DNA of 49,843 nucleotides from JBBDSH01 sp040905045 (GTDB taxonomy: Bacteria > Pseudomonadota > Gammaproteobacteria > Eutrophobiales > Eutrophobiaceae). Shown here piece after piece: positions 1-9,086 of this stretch; positions within the stretch are counted from its first letter, which is position 1, and every line of letters starts with the position of its first letter. A program made the translations under genes and the position numbers. The notes beneath the pieces were generated by a model, which was not told the origin of the DNA, ran no database searches, and saw nothing but the letters and a program-made list of their open reading frames with translations. The DNA lies in assembly GCA_040905045.1 (NCBI GenBank), contig JBBDSH010000029.1:1-49843 (forward strand), written 5' to 3'.

Positions 1-56
1 CCACGAACCACGAACCACGAACCACGAACCACGAACCACGAACCACGAACCACGAG
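1..56. repeat. Heptad tandem repeat (CCACGAA)n
   Basis: About eight near-perfect copies of a 7-bp unit run from the window edge to just before the first gene. Read on the opposite strand the unit is GTGGTTC, close to the GTGGCTC unit found at 40033-40067. The array may continue to the left of the window. Confidence 0.95.
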
Positions 57-63
57 AACCCAT

Positions 64-1668
64 TTGTCTGACACATCCAACGACACATTAATCCAGGCGC
101 TTCAGAACGAGGATCTTTACGATCATCCCGTTTCGGGATTCGAGGTGGTGGAAACTCATATCTCCTGGATCATTCTGGCCGGGGAGTATGCCTACAAGAT
201 CAAGAAACCGGTCAATTTCGGTTTCCTGGATTTTTCCAGCCTGGAATTACGTCACAAATACTGTCTTGAGGAAGTCCGTCTGAATCGCCGTTATTCACCG
301 GATCTGTATCTCGGTGTTGTAGCAATCCACGGTACCGCGGTCTCGCCATCGTTTCAGGACTCCGGTGAGGCCATCGAATACGCCGTTAAAATGAAACGGT
401 TTCCCGGCGATCAACTCCTCAGCAGACTTTCGGAACGCGATGAACTGACGAACCGGCATATTGATGCCATGGCAAAGGCTATCGCGGAATTCCATGAAAC
501 GGCCGGGCAATGCGACGGCGAGGATCCGTTCGGCGCCCCCTCGACGGTGTATCGATGGGCAAAGGAGAATTTCGAGGAAATTCGGCCATTGCTGGAAGAC
601 GATGACACCCTGGAATTACTGGACCGGCTTGAGTCCTGGACGGATGAACAGTTCACGATAAAACGGGAATTCTTCGAGGCAAGAAAAGGCGGCGGCTTTG
701 TAAGGGAATGCCATGGCGATTTGCATCTGGGCAACATGTTTGCCGAGGATGATCGTATCCGGCTGTTTGACTGCATCGAGTTCAACGAGGAGTTACGTCG
801 CATCGATGTCATATGCGAGGCGGCGTTCGTTTTCATGGACCTCTGTGATCGCGGCCGGGAGGAGTTCGCCTGGCGGTTCCTGAATCACTATCTGCAGCAA
901 ACCGGCGATTATGCCGGCCTGCATGTGTTGCCCTGGTATGTTGTTTACCGGGCATTGGTGCGCGCCAAGGTTATATTGCTGCGTTTGTCGCAGGGCCATC
1001 TGACGGATGCGGAAAGAGAAGAGATCAAACGGCAATGCCGCGGCTACATGGAGCTTGCCCAAAGGAGTACCGACAGGCCGTCGCAGCTGCTGGTTATAAC
1101 CCGCGGTTTGTCCGGGTCGGGAAAGTCCTGGCTTGCCGAGCCGCTGGCCGGGATGCTGGCCGCCGTGCATATCCGTTCCGATATAGAAAGAAAACGTATC
1201 CATGGTTATGCCATGGAGGCAAAGACGGATTCGGAACTGCAGAAGGGTATTTATTCAAAGCACGCCGATCGTTCCACCTATTGCCACATGGCACTGGTCA
1301 GTGCCGACTGCATCGATGCCGGTTATTCGGTGATTGTCGACGCCACCTTTCTCAAACAATGGCAACGGGATCATTTCAGGACGCTTGCGGAGGATCTGGA
1401 TACGGGTTTCGTCATTATTGATCTGCAGGTGCCCGTTGAATTGCTGCGCGAACGTGTTGAACAAAGGCAACGATCCGGTGAGGATGTTTCCGAGGCCGAT
1501 ACCGCCGTCCTGGATAATCAGTTATCACAGCAGGAAGCATTAACAGAGGAAGAAAGGCGCCATGCGCTGGAGATCAATGCCGCGGGCGAGCCCGACTGGC
1601 AGGCCATTGTCAAAGCGCTCGAAGAACGGCGCAGGCCGCGAGATACTGTTACGGAAAAGCGGGGCTGA
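64..1668 (+). CDS. Aminoglycoside-phosphotransferase-like / P-loop kinase fusion protein
   Basis: A two-part protein of 534 aa. Residues about 30-330 have an aminoglycoside-phosphotransferase-like kinase fold, with the catalytic-loop motif HGDLHLGN near residue 217 and a following metal-binding LFDCIEFN segment. Residues about 340-520 form a small-molecule kinase or zeta-toxin-like AAA domain with the P-loop GLSGSGKS near residue 348. This architecture (COG2187 plus COG0645 type) is known from many proteobacteria but its substrate is unknown, so resistance should not be inferred. The start chosen is TTG, because the family-typical N-terminus (ETHISWIILAGEYAYKIKKP) follows at the usual distance. 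There is no clear Shine-Dalgarno sequence and the frame stays open upstream into the heptad repeat, so the start is uncertain. Confidence 0.85.
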   Translation: MSDTSNDTLIQALQNEDLYDHPVSGFEVVETHISWIILAGEYAYKIKKPVNFGFLDFSSLELRHKYCLEEVRLNRRYSPDLYLGVVAIHGTAVSPSFQDSGEAIEYAVKMKRFPGDQLLSRLSERDELTNRHIDAMAKAIAEFHETAGQCDGEDPFGAPSTVYRWAKENFEEIRPLLEDDDTLELLDRLESWTDEQFTIKREFFEARKGGGFVRECHGDLHLGNMFAEDDRIRLFDCIEFNEELRRIDVICEAAFVFMDLCDRGREEFAWRFLNHYLQQTGDYAGLHVLPWYVVYRALVRAKVILLRLSQGHLTDAEREEIKRQCRGYMELAQRSTDRPSQLLVITRGLSGSGKSWLAEPLAGMLAAVHIRSDIERKRIHGYAMEAKTDSELQKGIYSKHADRSTYCHMALVSADCIDAGYSVIVDATFLKQWQRDHFRTLAEDLDTGFVIIDLQVPVELLRERVEQRQRSGEDVSEADTAVLDNQLSQQEALTEEERRHALEINAAGEPDWQAIVKALEERRRPRDTVTEKRG

Positions 1669-1788
1669 CGATGCCTCCCGGTTATTGACCGATAGCCCCC
1701 GATGGCGCATGATTCATATATCAAGATGGATAACTTAGCCATGGAAATCATAAGGTTACTCGCTTAATATCATTTCCAAGAGGTCGCT

Positions 1789-3249
1789 ATGTCTCTCGAT
1801 CAGTTGCAGGATAAATCACTTTTCCGTGAACAGTGCCACGTCAACGGAAAATGGGTGCATGCCGATAACGGCGCCACCATCGACGTGGACAACCCCGCCA
1901 CGGGGAAAACCATCGGCACCGTCCCGTCCCTGGGTGTGCGCGAGGTGGAAAACGCCATTGATGCCGCCGACAAGGGCTTCGCCCAATGGCGCCGGACAAC
2001 GGCTGGCGAGCGGGGCGCCATATTGCAGAAGTGGCACGATCTGATGATGGAGAATCAGGAAGACCTGGCCCGGATCATGACAACGGAACAGGGCAAGCCC
2101 ATCACCGAATCCCGTGGCGAGGTGGCCTATGCCGCTTCCTTTATCAAGTGGTTCGCCGGGGAAGCGCCGCGTATCTACGGCGAGACGATTCCCGGTGCCA
2201 AGCCGGATCAGCATATTGTCGTGCTCAAGCAGCCGGTGGGTGTCAGCGCCGCCATCACGCCCTGGAATTTCCCCGCGGCCATGATCACCCGCAAGGCCGG
2301 CGCGGCCCTGGCGGCCGGATGCAGCATGGTGGTGAAACCGGCCGAGGAAACGCCCTTCACCGCCCTGGCGCTGGCGGAACTGGGCCGGCGCGCCGGACTG
2401 CCCGCCGGTGTCCTCAATATGATCAACGGCAACCCCGCCGAGATCGGCGATACGCTGACGGCCAGCCCGGTGGTCCGCAAGATGAGCTTTACCGGGTCTA
2501 CCCAGGTGGGACGTTTGTTGATGGAAAAATGCGCGCAGCACATTCAGAAGATCTCCCTGGAACTGGGCGGTAACGCGCCGTTTATCGTTTTCGACGACGC
2601 TGATCTGGACAAGGCGGTGGCGGGTGCTATGGCGTCCAAGTTCCGCAATACCGGCCAGACCTGCGTCTGTGTCAACCGTTTCCTGGTCCAGGATAGTGTC
2701 CACGACGCTTTTGTGGAAAAGCTGCGCACTGCCATGGCGGATTTGAAGGTGGGCGACGGTTTTGAAGAAGGCATCAACCAGGCGGCGCTGATCAATGCTG
2801 CGGCCGTTGAAAAAGTCGATCACCATCTTCAGGATGCGTTGGACAAGGGCGCGAAAGTGATCTGCGGCGGTGAGCCGCACCCGCTGGGCGGCAATTACGT
2901 TCAGCCCACACTCATTACCGGTGTGAAACCGGAGATGCAGATTTGCCACGAGGAAACCTTTGGCCCCCTGGCCGGCGTCATGCGTTTCAAAACGGAAGAG
3001 GAAGCCGTCGCCATGGCCAATGACACACCCTTCGGACTGGCTTCCTATTTCTACAGCCGTGATATCCACCGCTGCTGGCGCGTGGCGGAGAATCTGGAAT
3101 ACGGCATCGTCGGTATTAATGAAGGTTTGATCTCCAATGCCGCGGCGCCCTTTGGTGGTGTCAAGGAGTCGGGTCTCGGCCGTGAAGGTTCCCATCACGG
3201 CATGGATGAATTCATGGAAGTGAAATACTGCTGCATGGGCGGAGAATAA
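1789..3249 (+). CDS. gabD: NAD(P)+-dependent succinate-semialdehyde dehydrogenase
   Basis: An aldehyde dehydrogenase of 486 aa that should oxidise succinate semialdehyde to succinate, the last step of GABA breakdown, in the cytoplasm. Visible family features are the TPWNFP cofactor-site segment, the FTGSTQVG turn, the general-base glutamate in LELGG (about E258) and the nucleophilic cysteine in GQTCVC (about C292). The second cysteine two residues later (about C294) is typical of succinate-semialdehyde dehydrogenases and can form a redox-switch disulfide in the human enzyme. Length matches GabD. It stands alone, 120 bp after the kinase fusion, but a GABA-type transaminase lies 1.9 kb downstream, which supports the substrate assignment. 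Glutarate semialdehyde is an alternative substrate. Confidence 0.88.
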   Translation: MSLDQLQDKSLFREQCHVNGKWVHADNGATIDVDNPATGKTIGTVPSLGVREVENAIDAADKGFAQWRRTTAGERGAILQKWHDLMMENQEDLARIMTTEQGKPITESRGEVAYAASFIKWFAGEAPRIYGETIPGAKPDQHIVVLKQPVGVSAAITPWNFPAAMITRKAGAALAAGCSMVVKPAEETPFTALALAELGRRAGLPAGVLNMINGNPAEIGDTLTASPVVRKMSFTGSTQVGRLLMEKCAQHIQKISLELGGNAPFIVFDDADLDKAVAGAMASKFRNTGQTCVCVNRFLVQDSVHDAFVEKLRTAMADLKVGDGFEEGINQAALINAAAVEKVDHHLQDALDKGAKVICGGEPHPLGGNYVQPTLITGVKPEMQICHEETFGPLAGVMRFKTEEEAVAMANDTPFGLASYFYSRDIHRCWRVAENLEYGIVGINEGLISNAAAPFGGVKESGLGREGSHHGMDEFMEVKYCCMGGE

Positions 3250-3540
3250 CAGCCTCTATACTAATGAATGGATGCCGGATGGCGCTGGACGACGGCCTCC
3301 AGTATGACGGCCTCGGGTTGCCGTCATGCCGGTCGAGCGTCGTGTGCGAGAACCGGTATCCATAGTTCGTTTCACCATGTCGACTAACCTGTACCACATG
3401 ATAATGTTTAAGCTGCCACGGAATATGTGTAGAACAGTCAAGTTCAAGTCTTCAGTATATTTTCAGCCGGGGAGCAGGTATCCACAGGCTTGCATCCGAC
3501 TTCCCCATAGAATGAATCCGCGTTACTTAAACTTTTTGAT
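3250..3540. repeat. Intergenic palindromic repeat (TGGATRCCGG type)
   Basis: The 291-bp gap between gabD and the next gene holds nested inverted repeats: TGGATGCCGG near 3270 against CCGGTATCCA near 3353, and an 8-bp perfect hairpin ATGACGGC (3304-3311) / GCCGTCAT (3320-3327). No T-tract follows, so it is not an intrinsic terminator. Similar TGGATACCGG and CCGGCATGACGG pieces occur at 12908-12955, which suggests an interspersed family. Confidence 0.6.
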
Positions 3541-4698
3541 ATGAGCCATTCTTCACACCACATCGCCGTACTGCCGGGTGACGGTGTTGGCACGGAAGTC
3601 ATGGCCGCCACCTTGAAAGTCCTGGAAGCAGCCCTGGCGCGCACGGGTGTTCCACTCGACTGGGACGAACTGCCGTGGCCGAGTACGGCCTGGCATCGGG
3701 AACACGGCGCCATGATGCCGGAGGACGGTCTGGAGCAGTTACAGAAATACGATGCCATCCTGCTGGGGGCACTGGGTGATCCTGGACCCCTGTCCGACCC
3801 GGAGCGTTATGTCCTGCCGGACAGTATTTCCCTGTCGCCATTGCTGGCCATCCGCAAGGGTTTCGATCTCTGGGCCTGCGAACGGCCGGCGCAATTGCTT
3901 AAGGGCGCGCCCCGTTTCCTGGCCGATCCGCGTGCCGCCGAAATCGATATGCTCGTGATCCGCGAAAACAGTGAAGGCGAATACGTGGGGCAGGGCGGGC
4001 GACTGCACCGGGATACGCCCGCCGAAGTGGCCACACAGGTGGAAGTGTTTACGCGGTTCGCGGCGGAACGCGTGATTCGTCATGCCTTCCGGCGCGCGCA
4101 ACAGAGACTGGAAGAACGGCACCGCGGACTGCGGCGGGAACGCATGTTCAATGACGATCGCGGCGGTGAAAAAGCCGCGCAGGTATGCCTGGTGACCAAG
4201 CGCAATGCCCTGCAATACTGGGGTGACATGTATACGGATATTTTCGCGGAAATCGCAGCCGGATTCCCGGATATTGCCATTCATCATGAGCTCATTGACG
4301 CCGCCTGCATGAAGTTTGTGCAGTGTCCCTGGCGTTTCGACGTGGTCGTCGCCAGTAACCTGCACGGCGATATTCTCACGGACCTGGCGGCCGTATTGTC
4401 GGGCGGCATGGGCGTAGCGCCGTCCTGCAATATCAACCCGGACAATCGCGATCATCCACCCATGTTCGAACCCACCCATGGCAGCGCCCCGGACATTGCC
4501 GGGGAGAGCCGCGCCGATCCCCGCGCCATGATCCTGACGGCGGTCATGATGCTGGAATGGCTGGCGGAATCGGAACCGCGTTACAGTGAGCCGGCCGCCG
4601 CGATGCGCCATGCCGTGGAAGAGGACCTGGCCAATCAGTCGCAAGCGGACAGAAGCACGACCACCATTGCCGATTCGGTCATTGCTAACCTTGACTGA
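3541..4698 (+). CDS. Isocitrate/isopropylmalate dehydrogenase family protein, tartrate/D-malate dehydrogenase-like
   Basis: A decarboxylating beta-hydroxyacid dehydrogenase of 385 aa. It begins with the GDGVGTEV nucleotide-site strand. It also has RENSEGEYVGQGGRLH, LVTKRNALQYWGDMY, the metal-binding segment SNLHGDILTDLAA and the NAD-site loop EPTHGSAPDIAG. The insert TPAEVATQVEVFTRFAAERVI resembles tartrate dehydrogenase/D-malate dehydrogenase (TtuC/DmlA) rather than LeuB, and no leuCD genes are nearby. Expected role: NAD+-dependent oxidation and decarboxylation of D-malate, tartrate or a related 2-hydroxyacid. A segment around residues 205-220 (RERMFNDDRGGEKAA) is longer than I expect for the family. 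The start ATG lies directly before the conserved N-terminus. The substrate remains inferred. Confidence 0.8.
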   Translation: MSHSSHHIAVLPGDGVGTEVMAATLKVLEAALARTGVPLDWDELPWPSTAWHREHGAMMPEDGLEQLQKYDAILLGALGDPGPLSDPERYVLPDSISLSPLLAIRKGFDLWACERPAQLLKGAPRFLADPRAAEIDMLVIRENSEGEYVGQGGRLHRDTPAEVATQVEVFTRFAAERVIRHAFRRAQQRLEERHRGLRRERMFNDDRGGEKAAQVCLVTKRNALQYWGDMYTDIFAEIAAGFPDIAIHHELIDAACMKFVQCPWRFDVVVASNLHGDILTDLAAVLSGGMGVAPSCNINPDNRDHPPMFEPTHGSAPDIAGESRADPRAMILTAVMMLEWLAESEPRYSEPAAAMRHAVEEDLANQSQADRSTTTIADSVIANLD

Positions 4699-5124
4699 CC
4701 CGGCGGGCTTTGCAAATACCGCTCTAACCTGATATCAGTTAGCGGATGAGATTGTCGTGTCTGGCAGGGACACGCCGGAGAGCTAGAAATAAGGCTCTTC
4801 GGCAAAATTTGTGGGTATAAGGGTAATGGTGGATCTCGCCAAGATCGCCAAGCACGCAAAGAAATCATGGACTTTTATCTCTTTGCGAACTTTGCGATCT
4901 TGGCGAGATCCTTTTGAAAACCATTCCCGAAAACCGGGTTTGATGTCGCGCCAGACAGGCTCAAAAAATTCCTGTTTATCAGGGATTGGCGGTCATGGCG
5001 AGGAGTGCATCATCCACAGATTCTGCTGACGAATCAGAAATATAGAGTTGTTGATGTAGCGCGGCCTCGTTCTAAATAGATGATCCGAATATCGCTACTT
5101 CACAAATTAAGGAGTTATTTAACC
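4699..5124. other. Intergenic region with hairpins and an interspersed palindrome
   Basis: No gene is visible in these 426 bp. Just after the dehydrogenase stop there is a hairpin (about 4719-4745) centred on the palindrome CTGATATCAG with CCGCT/AGCGG arms, then a smaller GTGTC/GACAC hairpin. Neither has a T-tract. Positions 4803-4935 hold copy A of the GATCTCGCCAAG palindromic repeat. The Shine-Dalgarno AAGGAG at 5109-5114 serves the next gene. Confidence 0.7.
4811..4911. repeat. Interspersed palindromic repeat, copy A
   Basis: A hairpin-forming element whose arms run 4831-4864 and 4878-4911 and begin GGATCTCGCCAAGATCGC. A leader GTGGGTATAAGGG precedes it. Copies B (about 17800-17905) and C (about 32790-32892) share the leader, both arms and, in C, the loop ATCATGGACTTTTATCTC. 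Confidence 0.85.
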
Positions 5125-6378
5125 ATGAGCCATTTGTCGCCATTATTGAAACAGTCCAGCGCGCTGCACGCTGTGCGTGGCGCCGGCGCCTATCTTTACG
5201 ATGACAAGGACAGGGCGTACCTGGATTTCACTTCCGGAATCGGCGTCACCAGCACCGGGCATTGTCATCCGAAAGTGGTGGCCGCCGCCCAGAAGCAGGT
5301 GGCTACACTGATTCACGGCCAGTATACGACCGTTACCCATACGCCCCTGCTGGAACTCACTGACCGCCTGTACGAACATCTGCCGCGACACCTGGATGCC
5401 ATTGCCTTCTCCAATGCCGGCACCGAGTCGGTGGAGGCATCCCTGCGCCTGGCGCGCCATGCCACCGGCCGCAGCAACCTCATCGCCTTCCATGGTGGTT
5501 TTCACGGCCGCACCATGGCCTCGGCGTCCCTGACCACATCCACCACCAAGATCCGGACCGGTTATCATCCCATGATGGCCGGTGTCGTCATCGCGCCGTT
5601 CCCCCACGGCTACCGTTACGGCTGGAGCGATGCGGAGGCGACGGAATTTTGCCTGCGGGAACTGGACGAGATCTTTCTCACTCATACGGCGCCCTCGGAT
5701 ACCGCGGCCATGATCATCGAACCGGTGCAGGGCGAATACGGTTATTTCCCCTCCACTACTGAATTCATGCAGGGCTTGCGCAAACGCTGCGACGAGCATG
5801 GCATACTTTTGATTGCCGACGAGATCCAGGCCGGTTACGGCCGAACCGGCCGTTTCTGGAGCTGTGAACACTTTGGCGTGGAACCGGATATCCTCATAAC
5901 CGCCAAGGGCCTGGCCAGTGGCTTCCCTGTATCCGGCATCGCCGCGCCCCGGGACCTCATGGAAAAGGGGCTGCCCGGTTCCCAGGGCGGTACCTACGGC
6001 GCCAACGCCGTGGCTTGCGCCGCGGCCCTGGCGACGCTGGACGTCATTAACGAGGAAAAGCTGGTGGACAATGCCGCCGACTGCGGCGCTTACATGGGCT
6101 CGAAACTGGATGAGCTGAAGGATGCTTATCAATGCATCGACGCGATTCACGGCATGGGACTGATGCAGGGTATGGAGATCATCGATTCCAAAGGCAGACC
6201 GGATGGCGACGGCGCGGCCGCCCTGCTGAAACTGAGCGAAAAGCATGGCATGCTGCTGCTTCGCTGCGGCACGCGCGGCCAGATCGTGCGCTGGCTGCCG
6301 CCGCTGATCGTTACGCGCGAGCAGATTGACGAGGCCATGACCATCTTCAAAAAAGCGCTGGACGAGCACAAAGGCTGA
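5125..6378 (+). CDS. Class III aminotransferase, GABA transaminase-like
   Basis: A PLP-dependent class III (ornithine/GABA type) aminotransferase of 417 aa. The cofactor lysine lies in TAKGLASG (about K261), and the aspartate that holds the pyridine nitrogen lies in LLIADEIQAGYGRTG. The SNAGTESVEASLRLAR and EPVQGEYGY segments are also family-typical. ATG at 5125 is chosen because AAGGAG sits 10 bp upstream; an in-frame ATG at 5080 lacks a ribosome binding site and would add 15 residues. With gabD upstream, a role in moving the amino group from GABA or another omega-amino acid to 2-oxoglutarate is likely. It is followed after 6 bp by a D-2-hydroxyacid dehydrogenase, so the two are probably one operon. 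Acetylornithine or diaminobutyrate transaminase activity is possible. Confidence 0.85.
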   Translation: MSHLSPLLKQSSALHAVRGAGAYLYDDKDRAYLDFTSGIGVTSTGHCHPKVVAAAQKQVATLIHGQYTTVTHTPLLELTDRLYEHLPRHLDAIAFSNAGTESVEASLRLARHATGRSNLIAFHGGFHGRTMASASLTTSTTKIRTGYHPMMAGVVIAPFPHGYRYGWSDAEATEFCLRELDEIFLTHTAPSDTAAMIIEPVQGEYGYFPSTTEFMQGLRKRCDEHGILLIADEIQAGYGRTGRFWSCEHFGVEPDILITAKGLASGFPVSGIAAPRDLMEKGLPGSQGGTYGANAVACAAALATLDVINEEKLVDNAADCGAYMGSKLDELKDAYQCIDAIHGMGLMQGMEIIDSKGRPDGDGAAALLKLSEKHGMLLLRCGTRGQIVRWLPPLIVTREQIDEAMTIFKKALDEHKG

Positions 6379-6384
6379 TCGGGC

Positions 6385-7362
6385 GTGACAACAAAACCGA
6401 CCATCGTTCTGCTGACCGCGGAAGACGAGGATCGCTATCCGGGGCTGGAGCAAGTGGAAAATGTTGCCACGCTGATCCATGTCCGCGATGAAGCGTCCTT
6501 GAAAGACGCGCTGCCGCAGGCGGACATCCTGCTGGTGACGGATTTCCGCGCCAGGATGCTGCAGAAGGTCTGGCCGGGGGATCATCATATCGACTGGCTG
6601 CACGCCACGGCCGCCGGCGTCGATGCATTGATGTTTCCCGAGGTCGTAAACAGCGATATCCGCGTCACCAACGCCCGCGGGGTGTTCGATCGGGGTATCG
6701 CCGAGTACGTTCTGGGCGCGATACTCCTGTTCGCCAAGGACACCATTAATAATATTCGTTATCAGCGCCGTCATCAGTGGCGTCACCGGGAAACCGAACT
6801 GATCCAGGGCAGTCGGGCGCTGGTTGTCGGCGCCGGCTCCATCGGCCGGAAAGTAGCCGGCCTGCTGCGCGCCGCCGGTATGACCGTGATTGGTACCGCC
6901 CGCAGTGCCCGGCAGGACGATCGGTTTGACGCGGTCTACGCCAACGATAAACTGCATGACTTGTTGCCGGAGTCGGATTACGTCATCATCACGGCGCCGC
7001 TGACCGACGATACCCGCGGCCTGTTCGATCACAAGGCCTTCTCCAGCATGAAACCCTCGGCCCGGCTTATCAACGTGGGGCGCGGTCCCATTGTCGTGGA
7101 ATCCGATCTGGTGGATGCCCTGGAAAACAAGATCATCAGCGGCGCGGCCCTGGATGTCTTCGAACAGGAACCCCTGGATGAACAGAGCCTGCTGTGGGAA
7201 ATGCCGCAGGTGATGATCTCGGCCCACATGGCCGGCGATTTCATCGGCTGGCGGCGCGCACTCATCGATCAGTTCGTGGAGAATTTCCATAACTGGAGCG
7301 AAGGCAGGGAACTGTTTAACGTCGTCGACAAACAGTCCGGCTTTGTTAGTAGTAAGGTGTAA
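6385..7362 (+). CDS. D-2-hydroxyacid dehydrogenase
   Basis: An NAD(P)-dependent D-isomer-specific 2-hydroxyacid dehydrogenase of 325 aa, reducing 2-keto acids or oxidising D-2-hydroxyacids. The Rossmann motif GAGSIG is near residue 149. The catalytic arginine region is NVGRGPIVVESDLVDAL, the acid lies in DVFEQEPLDEQSLLW, and the catalytic histidine is in ISAHMAG, where most relatives have a TPH-type sequence. Start is GTG, 6 bp after the transaminase stop, which implies translational coupling. The pairing suggests the keto acid made by the transaminase, or a by-product, is reduced here. Glyoxylate/hydroxypyruvate reductase-like proteins are the nearest functional relatives I recognise. Confidence 0.82.
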   Translation: MTTKPTIVLLTAEDEDRYPGLEQVENVATLIHVRDEASLKDALPQADILLVTDFRARMLQKVWPGDHHIDWLHATAAGVDALMFPEVVNSDIRVTNARGVFDRGIAEYVLGAILLFAKDTINNIRYQRRHQWRHRETELIQGSRALVVGAGSIGRKVAGLLRAAGMTVIGTARSARQDDRFDAVYANDKLHDLLPESDYVIITAPLTDDTRGLFDHKAFSSMKPSARLINVGRGPIVVESDLVDALENKIISGAALDVFEQEPLDEQSLLWEMPQVMISAHMAGDFIGWRRALIDQFVENFHNWSEGRELFNVVDKQSGFVSSKV

Positions 7363-7367
7363 GACCC

Positions 7368-7404
7368 GTAGCCCGGATGAAGGCCGGAGGCCGTAATCCG
7401 GGGT
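7368..7404. repeat. REP-like element (GTAGCCCGGATG type)
   Basis: Single copy of a REP-like unit running from GTAGCCCGGATGAAGG to TAATCCGGGG, just after the dehydrogenase stop codon. Related units occur at 17986, 32993-33078 and 43431-43549. Confidence 0.75.
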
Positions 7405-7418
7405 CGAGACTGATTATT

Positions 7419-7605
7419 TTGCCACAGAGAGCCTGCCCCGGACTTGATCCGGGGACACAGAGAACACGGAGAGAAAGAATATGGTTTACTTCACCACATA
7501 GGTAGAACCCTGGTTGTGGGAGCGGCGACCCCGCCGCGAATGAATATTGATCTCTGTGGCTCTCTGTGTCCCCGGATCAAGTCCGGGGCAGGCTCTCTGC
7601 GGCAA
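7419..7605. repeat. Inverted-repeat element with 45-bp arms
   Basis: Arms 7419-7463 and 7561-7605 are inverted copies with one mismatch (CCACAGAGAG against CGCAGAGAG context). Each holds the imperfect palindrome CCCCGGACTTGATCCGGGG. The 97-bp centre carries another common unit, GGAGCGGCGACCCCGCCGCG (about 7520-7539), also seen at 10336-10355. No coding capacity, so a MITE or BIME-like composite is likely. Relatives occur at 17690-17766, 32738-32760 and 35257-35410. Confidence 0.85.
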
Positions 7606-7640
7606 AAATAAGTTCTTTTGAACAGGAGCAAAGAAAAAGC

Positions 7641-9050
7641 ATGACCACTGACATTCTGCGAATGACCGCCCTGGAATTGGTGGAGCAATACAAGAAACGC
7701 AGCCTCTCGCCGGTGGAAGTCACCCGGGCGATGCTGGATCAGATCGAACGCCTGGATTCCCATACCAATGCCTGGTGTCTCATCGATGCCGACACCACCC
7801 TGGAATTCGCACGGCAATCGGAACAGCGTTACATGAACAATGAAGCGACGGGGCTTGTTGACGGCGTGCCGGTGGCGGTCAAGGACGTCTTTCTCACACC
7901 CATGTGGCCGACGGTCAAGGCATCAAAGACCATCGATCCCGAGAGCACTCTGAATAAGGAGTCGCCGGCCACTGCAGCGCTGAACCGTCATGGCTATGTG
8001 CCCCTGGGCAAGACCACCACACCGGAATTCGGCTGGAAGGGCGTCACCGACAGCCCCCTCTGCGGCGTCACCAACAATCCCTGGAACCCGGACAAGACCG
8101 CCGGCGGCTCCAGCGGCGGCAGTGCCGCGGCCGTGGCACTGGGCATGGGGCCCCTGGCACTGGGTACCGACGCCGGTGGTTCCGTCCGCATTCCCGCCGG
8201 GTTCTGCGGCATCGTCGGCCACAAGCCCACCTTCGGTGAAGTTCCGCACTGGCCCGCCAGTCCCTTCGGCACGCTGGCCCACGCCGGGCCCATGACCTGG
8301 ACGGTGAAGGATTGTGCCCTGATGATGAACGTGCTCACCGAAGCCGATCCGCGCGACAGCCAGGCCGCACCACGGCGCAATGTGGATTACCTGAAGGAAC
8401 TGGATAAAGGCGTGAAGGGACTCAAGATCGCCTTCAGTCCCAACTTCGGTTACGTGGATGTCGATAAGGAAGTGGAAGCGGCTGTGCGCAACGCCGCCGC
8501 CATGCTGGAATCCCTGGGTGCTACTGTTGTTAATGTGGATCCGGGGTTCACCGATCCCATCAGTGCCTTCGGTCATCTGTTCTATGGCGGCGCCGCCAAC
8601 GCCATGCGCGATCTGGGCCCGAAAAAGCGCGAACTCATGGATCCGGAACTGGTCAGGGTCGCTGAAAAGGCGGAAAAGCTGACCATGCTGGATTACCTGG
8701 GTGCCGTGAACGTGCGCATGGCCATCAGCGAACGCATGGCCCTGTTCCATCAGCGTTACGATTTGTTGATCACGCCGACACTGCCCATTACCGCCTTCAA
8801 GACCGGCCGCGAGGTGCCTGAGAACTGGCACAGTACACGCTGGCCAAGCTGGACGCCGTTCACCTATCCGTTCAATATGACCATGCAGCCGGCCTTGTCG
8901 GTACCCTGCGGATTCTCGGAGGACGGCCTGCCCATCGGCCTGCAGATCGTCGGCCGCCGTTTCGATGACGAGACCGTATTACGGGCCGGCCACGCCTACC
9001 AGGAAGCGGCACCGTTGACGGACAGGCGCCCGGATTTGTTTGCCGGCTGA
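7641..9050 (+). CDS. Amidase signature family hydrolase
   Basis: An amidase of 469 aa that cleaves a carbon-nitrogen amide bond in the cytoplasm. The Ser-cisSer-Lys triad is visible: lysine in VAVKDVF (about K81), cis-serine in AGGSSGGS (about S157) and nucleophilic serine in TDAGGSVRIP (about S181). ATG at 7641 is chosen because AGGAGC lies about 11 bp upstream; a longer frame back to 7566 would translate the end of the repeat element. No gatB or gatC is nearby and the C-terminal part lacks GatA features, so a catabolic amidase is more likely than the Glu-tRNA amidotransferase. The aminotransferase begins 36 bp downstream, so they may be cotranscribed. The substrate cannot be told from sequence. 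Confidence 0.88.
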   Translation: MTTDILRMTALELVEQYKKRSLSPVEVTRAMLDQIERLDSHTNAWCLIDADTTLEFARQSEQRYMNNEATGLVDGVPVAVKDVFLTPMWPTVKASKTIDPESTLNKESPATAALNRHGYVPLGKTTTPEFGWKGVTDSPLCGVTNNPWNPDKTAGGSSGGSAAAVALGMGPLALGTDAGGSVRIPAGFCGIVGHKPTFGEVPHWPASPFGTLAHAGPMTWTVKDCALMMNVLTEADPRDSQAAPRRNVDYLKELDKGVKGLKIAFSPNFGYVDVDKEVEAAVRNAAAMLESLGATVVNVDPGFTDPISAFGHLFYGGAANAMRDLGPKKRELMDPELVRVAEKAEKLTMLDYLGAVNVRMAISERMALFHQRYDLLITPTLPITAFKTGREVPENWHSTRWPSWTPFTYPFNMTMQPALSVPCGFSEDGLPIGLQIVGRRFDDETVLRAGHAYQEAAPLTDRRPDLFAG

Positions 9051-9086
9051 TAGTATGATGCGCTATCGCATTGTGGAGATGAGAGT

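Noticed and set aside
64..1668. Aminoglycoside resistance gene
   Set aside because: The phosphotransferase-like domain is fused to a P-loop kinase in a housekeeping-type family; fold similarity alone does not show drug phosphorylation.
1816..3198. Long minus-strand frame opposite gabD (460 codons)
   Set aside because: It lies fully opposite a clear dehydrogenase gene, is His/Arg/Gly-rich and shows no family features; GC-rich codon bias produces such frames.
3541..4698. Assignment as leuB (3-isopropylmalate dehydrogenase)
   Set aside because: No leuA, leuC or leuD nearby and the substrate-loop region is closer to tartrate/D-malate dehydrogenases.
5143..7290. Long minus-strand frame of 715 codons opposite the transaminase and hydroxyacid dehydrogenase
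   Set aside because: It spans two well-supported genes on the other strand, has shadow-like composition and no recognisable domain.
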